From Phocoena phocoena (taxonomy: Eukaryota > Chordata > Mammalia > Artiodactyla > Phocoenidae), in NCBI RefSeq assembly GCF_963924675.1, contig NC_089220.1:164709270-164773269 (forward strand): a stretch of 64,000 nt of DNA, read 5' to 3'. Under the pieces are notes generated by a model. It ran no database searches. It saw only the letters and a program-made list of their open reading frames with translations, and had not been told where the DNA came from. This document shows positions 9,361 through 21,100 of the stretch, one piece after another. Each line of letters opens with the position of its first letter. Positions within the stretch are counted from its first letter, which is position 1. The translations under genes and the position numbers were made by a program.

Positions 9361-12300
9361 AACTTGAGCCGAAATTCTTTGTCAATGGCCAGTCCATTAA
9401 AAAGCTTTCCTAGATATCAGCAATAAGGATGGTGGTAAAGAAAGAAGTCAAGATGCCCACTCCCTCTCTAGTAACATCGACACAAAGAGCTTAGGGTTGT
9501 GTCTGCCCTTGGTAAAGGTGGCTTTCCTCTGGGTTATCACAGGCAAACGCTACAGCCTTCCCTCTTCTTTGTCTACCACGAATATTTTACACGAAATTCA
9601 TAATATAACTGCTTGTGTAGCTCAAACATTACCTCCAGATACTTGTTCTTATACATAAGTGGATGGAGCACTTTTTCCTCCCTCATCTCATGTGATTAAC
9701 CACACCAGACCTCAGCAGTAGGGATGCATAAAGAAAATGATTGACATTAACCCTTAGGAATCTTTCTGCCTTTTCTAATGTCTGTGGCTCTAGGACGTTG
9801 ATTTAATTTTTAACAGAACTCTTGTTAATGTTTTAAACAAGTTTTTATTGAAGAAAAATCTTAAAAGTATCCAGCAAAATATTTTGATTAGCTAGTAGGA
9901 TCACCCCGGGAAATACATGCATTGCCAAGTTTCATCGCTCTTAACAACTGACCCGGTTTTAAACAGCTATTAAGTTAGTGGAGTGTTCTTCCTAGATTGA
10001 CATTTAATGTAAATCACAGATGTGCTGAAAGTTTTAAGTTTAAAACTCCTTGAGGACAAGCACCTGTCTTATTTATCTTTGTATGCTCTGGAGTCCCTTT
10101 AACATAACTCAACAAATATTTGTTGAATTTCCAGAGGATTCCAGAAGTTCAACAGCCCTTATGAGAAATAAAACTTACTAATAACTACTATAAAGCTTGG
10201 ATATCTTTAATGAACTCAATGAAAAGGTAAAGATTTTCCAAGCCAGTGGCACTAATCAGATATCCTCATTCGTGCATATTTTTACCTAATTATATTTCGA
10301 ATGTGGTGACTGTACTAAAAAATATCTGACAGATGTTTCCAGAATTCTAAGAATAAGAACTTGTAACTTTGTTATTTTCCCACCAAAGGTGTCTGGAAAT
10401 TGGTTAAATAGGCAAAAGATGATATTTTAAAGTGACTTTCATACAGCACAGGCAGGGTGTTAACTGTCTTCACAGTTCAACAGGAACTCTTAAGGAACTA
10501 CTATTGGATACTGCAAATCTAAGACAATGCAGCTTGAAATATCCTATTTAATTTAATCTTTAAAACATACTGAAAATAGTTAATATGTCTTAATCATATC
10601 TGATGGTAAACTCAAATCAACATGTGTCCTAAAATGCTTCTTAGGTATGATGTTATGAAAGGGGTTCACCTTTAAGCTTCAGAAAACGTCAAGTTCATTA
10701 AATAAGACAGTTTACTTCAAAGAAGAAAGTTAGCACTATTTGGTTCCTGGGGGCAACATAATGACCTGTAGCTTGCCCAACACTCCCCACCTCCACCTGA
10801 AAAACACGAAAGCAAGGCTTTAGTGAAAAGTTCCTTTCTATGGTCTTTCAGGAAAGAAAAGCTCCAACAACTTGCTTTGGACCAAGTTAAAGAGATTATC
10901 TCCCTTTTTCATTACGACTGTGTCTTTCAATGAAGTGAAGGATAAGATCAAAGTGCATTCATATTCATGTGAATTATCGCTATTGACTTGAATAATGATG
11001 GATTTCATTGTTTTATTTAAACCGAAACCAGAAATGCTGCTGCTTTTGAGTCTACACCCCTAAGGCTGTAGAATTTCTTCTGAGGACTCAAAAGCCAAGC
11101 AATTAGGTCTGACAACCACGTCATTTCCATAATGTACTTCCATACAAAGGACTTTTTTACTGGAATTGGTTACATTTCTATAGAATCTTACCATGCAATT
11201 TTTGACTCCTTTCCAACCTTCTGAACAAGACTCCTAAGTTCAATAAACACTCATCCAAAATACTTAAGTATAAATGATACTGGGAAAATGGAGTGCTGTT
11301 TAGAAAGCATCTAGCTGTTCATGAATCAGAAAATTAATGTTACCAGTAGTTAACTCAGAAGAGTGTTTTTCCTTTGAACATGATATATTACAGTTTGTTT
11401 TCTAGTGTAACTGAAGAAGTCAGTCAGGGTAAGCTTGGGAAAATGTGTTTACCAGCTGTTTCTTTCTAAATATGCCTCATGACAATTATCTTAAAATATA
11501 TTCATTTGGGTTCTCTTCAAACTATGCCATCATTTTCTAATGAGAAAGAGGTTATGGGATCTGAAGGACTCCACTCACTTTTACTAAATAATCATTCTGC
11601 TCAAATTATTCACCAATTAAAATTATCACTTTGGAGACCACTTCTAAGGAAATTCATTAGAATAAAGTAAGTTTACAACAGAATGATATAAGCAACCTTT
11701 AAAATAGGCTTAAGGAAATCCTTTTTCATGAACTTAATATACACAATTCGTATAGGCTCTCTAAACTTAAAGACAGACCTTAGTGCAACCAAGTCTATTA
11801 TATTATCATGGTCTGCATTGGGTTCTGAGAATACACTTTCCAAGAAAGATAACTGATATCTTAATTGGTATCAGTCTTAGATGTTTGCCATACATTTAAA
11901 GCATTATGCGTAAGCATCATATTAAAAAAAAATCAAGGTTTTTCTATCCAATTGTGCTACAAGAAGTCTCTATCTTAATTGTCCCCATTTGGTGTCCTTA
12001 GTATTGCAAGGCAATCTTTAAGCCAAAAGTTTTTTAGTAAGTTTGGTTCTCTGGGATTTGACCATAAATATACTGACATTACTTGTATACATCTAATTTT
12101 ATCTGTAAACTTCCAAGATCTTTACCCTTGACTTATAATCAGAATGATAAGCAATTACGTATTATTTCACCGGGAAAAATAAAGCAGTCCTAGAATAAAA
12201 AGCATTTCTTTACCATTCATTTCCTGTTTTATTAATGGGAAAGGCATTAGTATTTTCTTCATATTGGTAGTCATTAATCTTATGTTGTCTTTCTTATGTT

Positions 12301-12760
12301 GTCCACATGAAAACCTTTATTCTTCGCTTTAAAAAATAAATATGAGGTAACACTGGAGTGGAACGTAAAGTAGTTCAGCTTTAGCAATATTCAGATGTTT
12401 CCTCAGAAATACCAAAAAAAAAAAAAAAAAAAGGCAGGAGTTGTGTTGTATAGCTTACTTGGACTAAGGAGGATGCAAATCATAGCGCAAGTTATCTCCA
12501 CTTAAAAAATGGGAAGCTGTGCTACTGAGTCTTCCAAGTCTAGCCTACGTTTTAGCGGAGCTCTCTCTCGGCTCTGATAATCTGTGGGGGGAACCGACGT
12601 GCAGGGTGGATAGACAGCCTGTGCTATTTTTGTGAAAGCAGAAACCTTGAACACTGTCTCTCTGTACTTTTGCAGTATCTCCTAGGAGTCAGAGCATACA
12701 GTCAATTATTTTTCAGAGTAATCAATGAGCATGAAGTTTTGGCTTGAGATTTGATGTAGC
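9361..12760. other. Intergenic region between CpG islands 1 and 2
   Basis: AT-rich sequence with no recognised gene. A short L2-like remnant (CAAATATTTGTTGAAT type 3' end) lies near 10045-10125. A poly(A) tract occurs at about 12414-12432 without a recognisable element attached. No CHR SINE or L1 insertion was seen. Confidence 0.55.
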
Positions 12761-12764
12761 GAAA

Positions 12765-12822
12765 TGACGTCAAAAATTAAAAAAAAAAAACAAACCAAAA
12801 ACACGAGGCTCGCACATGCGCA
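12765..12822 (+). promoter_or_regulatory. CRE and NRF1-like motifs at the edge of CpG island 2
   Basis: A perfect palindromic CRE, TGACGTCA, is at 12765-12772. An NRF1-like GCACATGCGCA is at 12812-12822. A poly(A) tract lies between them. They sit just before the GC-rich block, as proximal promoter elements would. Confidence 0.45.
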
Positions 12823-14030
12823 GTGACATGCAGCTTTTTTTCTTTCCTTTTTTTAAAGTAAGCTTTGGGCTCCTCACTCAGCCTTTGGGATCCGGCCTGC
12901 GCCGCCGGAGTCTAGGGAGCTGGCTGATGTAAGGTGGTGTAGGATTCCCACACCCCACTCCCGGCCAAGAGAGTCTGATCCCCCTCCCCCGCTAACGGGG
13001 CTCTCTTTTTTTAAGTCCCTGGAGGAGCAAGTCAGGGGAAGCAGGGCCGAACGGAGCGGCCGCCGCGAGCTTTTCTGGCTGCGCAACGCTGCGGGGCCTT
13101 TGCTCCCGGGGTTCCAGCTTCCGCCCGCTCCGGGCTCGCCCCTGCGAGTTGGCCACACCATTCCCGGGCCCACGGGTCAGCCGCGCCGCGGGGAGGCTCG
13201 GGCCGGGACCCGTCCGCGAGAGCTCGCGCGGCGGTGCGGTGCTTGCTGGAGGCCTGGCCGGGGGAAGCAAAGCGAAAGGACAGAGGCCTTCTTCATCTTG
13301 CAACCCGCCCCCAGCAGACGCCGGCTTGCGGCATCTGCGGCCCCTTCCCTCCTGATCCCCAGGCCGGCGGCCCGCAGGGCTACGAGCAAGCCGAAGCTGG
13401 GACCTCCCCCCTCGCTCACACCCGCAGGCCCGCGGCCGCCCCCGGAGGCCCCGCTGGAGGGGGGCCGCCCGCGCGTAGCCTGCGCCACGCTTCCGCACTC
13501 TACCCCTCGGGCCGCACGCCCCCGCCTCTTCCTCCAGCCGGCGCTCCCGGCGCTGCCGCCCCCGCGCCCCTTTTTCGGCCCAGCCCGGCGACCCACGGCA
13601 GGGGCTTAGCGGCTTTCTGATTCGAACGATGGCCTGACCCCAACCCCAACAGATTCCCGCGCCCCCTCCCCGCTGAGAACTGCGCGGAGTGCGCGGGGGT
13701 GCCCGCTGGAGTCTGAGAAACTCTGGCCTAAAGGAAAAGCCGAGGACATCGGAGGAGCATCGTGTTCTTCCTTTTTCCTGCGGCTCCGACACCCCGTCCA
13801 CATTGAACGCAGTTGCCTGCCCCGAGGCTAGCGCCGTCGAGCCGGGGACCCAGTGCCCATTGCGCGCGCGGAGACCCGCCTACGTCTAGCTTCGCAGCGT
13901 CGGCCCAGAACCTTCCGCTGGCGGCGGGCGGGGTCGCCGCGCAGCCCTGGCAGGACCCGCACATGGGGGATGCGTGAGCCGCGTCCTCCTGGGTCTTGGC
14001 CTAGATGCGCGCTTGGTGGGCTCCGGGTTT
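12800..14030. promoter_or_regulatory. Orphan CpG island 2 (intergenic, about 1.2 kb)
   Basis: A CpG-dense block whose right edge is about 4.1 kb upstream of the SPAG6 start codon. Long open frames on both strands reflect GC-rich composition: they overlap each other, resemble no family I know and are low-complexity (Pro, Arg, Ala, Gly). No coding gene is assigned. A role as an alternative SPAG6 promoter, a non-coding RNA promoter or a silencer is possible but unproved. Confidence 0.7.
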
Positions 14031-17000
14031 TTTTTCCTATGTGGCACCTTCCATCTTTTGTCTCTTGCGTCCAGTACTAATAAAAACGTGGGAAAGGAAT
14101 TGCACCGACCTTGTCTCAGAGAAGTCCAAGGCCAAGATTTTAAAGGGGTGGGGGACCTGGGGAGCGCTGAGAAGGAGTGGCTGACAGACTTCTATGGCAG
14201 GGTGCCTAGAGGGTATCTGGTGGTGCGGGGTTTGGGTACAGTCTTAAAGGAATACTCACATAAGTCTTTAAAAAGAAGATATTCACATAACACACACGCA
14301 CACCAAGCAGCAATAAATTGGACTTTATGCATGTCCCACTGCCTTCGAAAATGTTATGCTGTATTTCGGACATTAGAATCATCAATTTTTAGTATCAATC
14401 ACTTTGTGCTATATGGTGGCTTTGGAGGTGAACTTATTCGTGTGTGGAATCCCCCTAATCACGGTTTACTTTGGAAGTGGAAAGGATGAGTTCAATCTAT
14501 GCATCCACTGAATTCCTGGAAAAGGAAGCCATGTACAGGCGTATCTTGAGAACTTTGGGGCCAGCAAAATCACTGTCATTTAAACATTTTATTGGCCTTA
14601 ACACAAAGAAACGTAAACACTTTAAAGTCTGAAATATAAGGAGTTGACTTTAAAAGGCTTGAAAAGCAAAGAATAGGAAACAAGACACAAACACAACATC
14701 AGCATAGAAATGTTAATCTTCTCTTTCTGGATGGAAGTGTCCGAGTCTTTTCTGCTCTGCTGACAAACTTGATGGCACAACCGGTTGGTCTGCTAAAACC
14801 CAAATGTAAACTCCTGAGGCTTTTACTCAAAAGAGGAGCAGTGCAACATTTAAGATGTCATATGTTTGCCTTCATCATTATAGGTAATATTTTGAGTCCA
14901 CTAACTTGGTTATGCAATACCTTTATTTTTCATTCAAGTATGTAAATATTATTAATTTTAGATTTGATGTTGGCAAAATGATTATTGTATTCTTATGACT
15001 TGCATAATTACATGCAGTTGCCAAATGAATGCATATTTAAATACTACCATTATGTTTTAATTCTTTGGGGGAGGAGGGAAGGAGATTTCATATCTAGGCA
15101 AAAGTCAGCTAATTTTTCTTAAAAACAAGACACCTTTTATTAGTTAAGTGATGTTTTAGATATTCTCACTTCTTCCCCTAGGTTATCCTAAGTCCCTCTT
15201 CTTTGTTCCCAAGGCACTTAACAGTGCTGAGTGCAATAATAGCCCTTAAAACAGGGCAGGCTGCAGTATATGCTTATTTAATGAATTAAACTTTCTTTAG
15301 ATGTCGATCTCCCACTAGGTTTCATGTCCTAGAAGACAAGCACATTCTGTTAGTAGTAGTGTCTGGCACACACTGATATTTAATGTTTTTGGCTTGGGAG
15401 AGGAATATATATACACTTGATTCATTCAACAGCAGTTTTTTAAATGTGGATATTAATATCTACTTAGAACATATAAAGCTTTAACTTTTAAAATTCTTCT
15501 AGAAGCTGAAGGAAAAGAAAACATGTCTGTTAAAATTAGTAAAATTTCTTTTAGGCATGTGCAGAATATATTCCCATGATAATGGGTTTTTCTGAATTCC
15601 CAGAGCAGATTTTTAAAGAGAAACAGAACAGGATTTTTAAACTGGCTTTATAATGTTGTCTTTTTTGAGTCTCATTTTCATAAAAAGATAAATGCAGAAA
15701 TGATTTTGAAATTACATGTGATTAGCTTTATACAAAAGGGGACAAAGTCTTCCACACAAGTCTTTCTTGGAAACATTTTTGCAAGTTATTCAGATAATAA
15801 ATTTCATTCTCAATCAAATGTATAGTTTAATGTGTCAAGTACACTGTATATCTGTATTAAAGTCAGCTGGTACTTTAAGAAGAGTAATCTTAAATAGCAC
15901 CTTTTCTTCCTTTTTTTTTTTAATTGAAATATCCCTTTGAATAGTTTTCTTTCTCACTGCTTAACTGTTAGAGGTGTGTATGTCATCTTGGGGCATTCAA
16001 CTAGCTTTGTAAAACAGAATGGTATTTTGTTTTATAGTTAGTAAGTTGAAAAGTGAGTCAGAAAATATAGATTGGCTTTGTCAGTAAAAGTAATCTTTCA
16101 GTTTTGCCATATCTTATATTTGAATTACTAACAGTTCATTTATGTTTTACAATTAATCTGTTACAGTTCTCCATTTAATTTTAAGGATTTTAAAAAAGAA
16201 AGCTAGAATAAAGAGCAAAGATATAGCTTCTTTAGTATGTCCAGTTTCAGATATAAAGTAGGAATTCTATATTGTGTTTCATCAGGAACAATACAGTTTA
16301 ACCCACAGGCACTGTTAATGACAAATACTCAGAATCTATAGTTAAAAATAACTTATATACCACTTGAACTTAAGTTTTCAAACTTTGTAGGGTTCCATAA
16401 GTAGACTGATATGTTTATAGGTTTAGCCTTTTTTTCACTATTGAGCTCTTATCTCAACACGTTTCAAGTAGAAAATACATAGTAAAAAGAATTACTAAAA
16501 ATGGCAGCTGTAGTCACTTCGGAGTTTGAATTGTTAAAGGACTGAAACCAAATATGGAACCTTTTAGTTTTAAGGGGATTTCTTTTTTCACAATGCAACA
16601 AGGAACTGAAAATAAAATTACAGTGAAGGTGTATTTGGCATTTTAATTATTTGTTCAACTTGTCCCTCCCCCCGCCCCCCAATCTCTAAATTAGTACACA
16701 CAAAAACTTTAATTCTAAAGGACCTGTTTCCTTAGGGAAATGTGGAGATCCCTGTTAAACTTTATGCCTCAGAATTAAGTAAAGGGATTGTGGGTATCAT
16801 TGGCTTCTGAACTCCGGAGCAAAAGACATGCACCTGTTCTGGGGGTGGTAGGGACCTGGCTGAACATACTTATTTCTCTCTCTGATTGCTAGTCCATTCC
16901 ACAACTATTTGGGGCTTCACAAAATATCAGGACTTTATCAGAGAGCTCAAGTCAGAGTGAGATTTGAAAGATTATTATATAGGACTCACCCCAGCTAAGT

Positions 17001-17640
17001 TTGCATGCTCCCTTCTATTAAAGAAGAGATATCAAGAAGTTTCCTGTCTTGGCACTACTCAGCAGCAGCTGTGACTATCTGCTCACTTGACATCTGGCGA
17101 AATTGTAGTTTCTGATGGAGGAACATTTAAAGTAGAAACCTGTCACTGAAACATTTGGTATACAGTTTTCAGACAAACTAGAAACCAGTGATAGACTACC
17201 TAACTTTTGTCAAAAGAAACTGGGTAATGAATTAAAGTTATGTCAGCAAGGGAAGTTTGGTTAAGATAATTTCAATCAAGGCTTTCCAGGTAAAGATTCT
17301 GTCAGTTTCTTTTGGAAATGTCCTTCAGCAACAGAATGAAGCCTAAATTTAAAAGACAAAGACAACATGTTTAAAAATCACACAAAAGTGAGGAAACAGC
17401 AAAGTTGGTAGTAATTTGGAGAAAGTCAAGGAAGACAGGACGTTTATCATATTGTTTCCTCGTCTGCTTTTCTCACTGAATCTCTATGAGTGCTTATTAA
17501 ATGCTTTCAATACAGTATAATTAAATGTATGAACATAGCTGTCTTGACCCTCCAGGAATCCTGAAACCTGAAATGCCGGGTATATAAAAGCTGGACTAAA
17601 GGGGAAAACATTTGACTTTAAGGTTGTACTGACAGTAATG
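14031..17640. other. Intergenic region upstream of SPAG6
   Basis: AT-rich, with no recognised gene and no young transposon. A weak L2-like remnant lies near 15300-15380. A TATATAAAAG sequence occurs at about 17580-17589, roughly 550 bp before the SPAG6 start codon and outside the CpG island. Confidence 0.5.
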
Positions 17641-17945
17641 TATTTATCAGATTACACAGTGTCCTATATGAGATTTTTCTCCACCGTCGAAGCCCAGACG
17701 ACTCCATCGTAGCAGTTTGCTTGTCTCGCCGCACTTGGACCGGGTTCCTGGGCGCGTGGGGCTCCCTCCGGGTTCGGTCTGTGAAACTCCCTGACCTCCT
17801 GGCGGACTCCTGTGCCTATAGGGCGTGACCCTCGACGGCGCACGGCTCCCGCGGCCGCCGGGCGAGCTCCGCACGTCGGGGAACAGCACAGGCTGAGCTG
17901 CCCAGTGGACGGCGACCGCGCACGGGGCGCCCGAGCACCGCGCCC

Positions 17946-17953
17946 TGACGTCA
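17946..17953 (+). promoter_or_regulatory. SPAG6: Perfect CRE in SPAG6 promoter
   Basis: TGACGTCA lies 187 bp before the start codon. CREB/CREM sites are common in testis gene promoters, which fits a sperm flagellar gene. Binding is inferred. Confidence 0.55.
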
Positions 17954-18002
17954 CGCCCGGGACCGCCGTTGCCGCGAGAGGGCTGCGTTCCGGTTCCGGT
18001 CG

Positions 18003-18016
18003 GTTGCCCGGGAGAC
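18003..18016 (+). promoter_or_regulatory. SPAG6: RFX X-box motif in SPAG6 promoter
   Basis: GTTGCC, a two-base spacer, then GGAGAC. Every position fits the RFX/DAF-19 X-box consensus RYYNYY-N(1-3)-RRNRAC. It lies 123 bp before the ATG, within the usual distance for ciliary gene X-boxes. RFX2/RFX3 and FOXJ1 are the established drivers of motile cilia genes. Use here is inferred. Confidence 0.6.
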
Positions 18017-18139
18017 GCGGGTACACGGAGAGACCTGGCTCCCGTCGGAGTCCGAGCGGTCGCCGCGGTCGCCCCCTCCGTGGACTCGCAGGCCGGGCAC
18101 GGACGAGCCGGGCGCCGCCGAGTTGGTGGCGAGGACGCC

Positions 18140-18164
18140 ATGAGTCAGAGGCAGGTGCTGCAAG
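18140..18164 (+). CDS. SPAG6: SPAG6 exon 1 coding part, residues 1-8
   Basis: ATG at 18140 in context GACGCCATGA, donor GTAGGT from 18165. It encodes MSQRQVLQ plus one base. It was too short to be seen as an open frame and was assigned from the known N-terminus of the family and splice phase. The next intron is only 79 bp. Confidence 0.93.
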
Positions 18165-21100
18165 GTAGGTCCGGGCGCCCCGACGGGGGGCGGCGGGGCC
18201 CGGGGGCCGCGGGCGGCGCGCTCCAGCGTGTCTCTCCCCGCAGTGTTCGAGCAGTACCAGAAAGCCCGGACCCAGTTCGTGCAGATGGTGGCGGAGCTGG
18301 CGACCAGACCGCAGAACATCGAGACACTGCAAAACGCGGGTGAGCCCTCACCTCGCACTCGCGTCGCTCCACGCCCCTGACCTCGCCTCGCCCGTCTCCC
18401 CGCACCCCGGCCCCGCGTCCCTTGGTGCCCCGGCTTCGCCCCGCACCTCCATTCCTAGTCTCCCTGGGTCCTTGGCCCTGCCTCGCCCCTCACCCCTCAC
18501 CCCGTATCCCCGGCCCCTCGTCGCCCAGTGTCCCCGGGCTTCTCCTCGCCCTGGGTCCCCGTCGTCCCGCTCCCCAGCCGGCTGAGCTGTTGGGGAGCGG
18601 CAGGATGGGGACAGGAGGACAGCGTCCCTAAATTCCTCCAATCCACCGCGGAGGCTGTAGAAGCGTTCCGTCTCTTTAGCGGGTCAAGTTTCCAGATTGG
18701 TGTGAGAGGGACCCGACGTCCCTATTTCAATCTTTATCGCAACCAAGCAAATGTCAGGTTGTCTGAATCTACCTTAATCAGACCCATTTTATCGATGCCC
18801 TGCCTTTGATCACCTTCGACTTGGCTTTCTCACACCAAAGGAATTCCAGAGCAGTTGACCAGTTATTTCTTGTCTTGCATTAGCGAAAGAGCAAAGATAT
18901 GCTTGAATATTTTCCAAGAGATTCCAAGTAGGCAGAGACCTAGCTTTGAGAAATCCTTGTGGTGCTGTTATTCCACGTCTCGATCCGAACTCATGTACAC
19001 TCTACAGGGAGAGGAAGAGTGTGTGCCTGTGTGTGTGATTTGCTTCTTATCTTTTAACATAAACAGAGAAGAAAATGGTGGTACCCCGCCCCCCCCCCCG
19101 CCGGCCTCTGTCTCTGATTAAGGATGATTCCACCACCATCTGAAGGTAGAATTTTATTGCTACTGTGTCATGAGAAATCTTCAATTTATGGGATGTGATC
19201 TTTAAAACTCATTAAATTAACACGGATTTGAAGAAAATTCAGAACATATTTCGGGGCAAGAATGTTTAGACATACTGTTTACTCTGTGTTTCTTTGAAGG
19301 GAATTACTACTGCACCTAGCTGGTAATTTCTTTTGTCACTGGGAGGGATTCTGGTGTTTATTATTGCGTGTTTTTATTTTGGGAGGGGGATGTATTTAGA
19401 ATAGGGAAAGTGTATTTTATAATCATTTAAAAAAACTTAATTTTGAGATATTTGTAGATTTACATGCTGTGGTAAGAAATAATATAGAGAGCTAGTGTAC
19501 CTCAAAACTGTAGTATATCGCAACCAGAATATTGACATTGATAAAAATCCAACAGTTTTTCAGTTTTCCTTGTACTTTAAGGGTATGTGTGCTTTTAGTT
19601 CTATACAATTTTATACTGTGTGTATCCATCACCACTGTTGTCAAGATATACTTTCATCACCACAAGGATCCCTTGTGATGCCTTTTTATAGCCACACCTA
19701 TCTCCCTCTTGTTCCTAACGCTGGGCAACCATTAATCTGTTCTCCATTTTGAAAATTTCAAAGTTGATAGTCTTTTGCTCTACCGTTGTTTCATGTGAAT
19801 TCATCTTCTTTCTTCTGCACGTGTATGTGTGCTTGTATGCATGCACGTATACTCCTCACAGTGCCCAGAACAGTGCCGGACACACAAAGTTTCATATATA
19901 CTGACCATGTTAACTTCATTAGAGCATATTACATTTTTTGAATGCGCTTATTTTTGGATTTTTTTTTCCCTTTCAGTCCTACTTAATGGCCTTCGTGAAT
20001 GGACACTTGCTATTTACAAATATTTAATTTTCTGGACAGTATGTATACAGCTAAACTAAAACATGATTTCTTAAAAAGGGAAAATGATTGACATTCTTTT
20101 ATAAATTTGATACTGAAATATGGATGTACAGATAACTCTTAAGATACAGAATATCATGTTTTAGTGTAATAGTGACAGATTATCTCTTCCCATAAGTATA
20201 CAATGTAGAATATATTGTGGAATTTAATCAATCCAAACAGGCTAAGTCATCACCAAAGTATAAGTGACTTAGATATGGCATTCTTAAGTAGCCACCTATT
20301 TCCACTTATGGTCTGGCTTATGAAGGAATGGAATACAAAAGGAATATAACTTAATGTTTTGAAGTTATCTGCACTTGCCTAATATCTTGATGGAATGGTA
20401 AGATTTTTCTTTCTCCTGAGGAACTTATTTTAATGTATTTCATATTATCTAAATTCAATTTAAGCCCCCCTTTAATAACTTTAAATAGGGACAGATGAGT
20501 ATTCCAATATATTTATTCTTTTAATTAAAAAAAACCCTGTAAGCTTTGTTATGAAAACTTCTCTTAATAGTCAACTTAACCATTTAAATGGTTTATTTTT
20601 AAAACATCACTATGGATTTAAAAATGCTTTTGAATGAGCCACAATATGTGTACATAAAGTATATATTTTGATCAAGCTTTTTTTTTTTTTCAGTCAAGTG
20701 ACTTCATTTTGGTATCATAAGATACCAGTGCATTTTATTCCTGACTTTGACATACTGTCTACATACCTGGGAGGGTTTTGTTTTCTCACTTGTCTTCCCT
20801 AGTAAACTGTTTAAATACATATGTGTCATAGATCCAAAATAATGTGAAAAAAAGTTTCCATATAGGTATCATGATAAATCAGTAGTTTACTGGTTTAGAA
20901 TTTTTAAATTCATTCAGTGTGAAAGGAATCTTAAAGGTGAAAGTTATCAATGAAGTTTTATTTCATTTAAAATCTCTGATCTTTCTCATTGTGTTTTTGA
21001 TGTGCTAATGAGAGAATCTGCTCTATTAAATATGTCCAAAGTAATTATAAAACAAAGTGTTGCAAGATATCTTCTTCAGAGTATTTGGACAAAAATAAGT

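Larger units (their letters stand above)
17670..18660 (+). promoter_or_regulatory. SPAG6: SPAG6 promoter CpG island
   Basis: A CpG-rich block spanning the SPAG6 start codon (18140), first two exons and upstream flank. It contains a perfect CRE, a ciliary X-box motif and GC-rich sequence. The transcription start is most likely between the X-box and the ATG or slightly upstream. I cannot fix it from sequence. Confidence 0.85.

Noticed and set aside
12874..13964. Open frames in CpG island 2 (up to 269 codons, minus strand)
   Set aside because: Same compositional artefact. No recognisable domain and no convincing exon structure.
13974..14489. 171-codon open frame at the edge of CpG island 2
   Set aside because: No family recognised. 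Begins in GC-rich and ends in AT-rich sequence without splice support.
17647..18643. Open frames around the SPAG6 promoter on both strands
   Set aside because: They cross the real first exons of SPAG6 in other frames or run through GC-rich promoter sequence.
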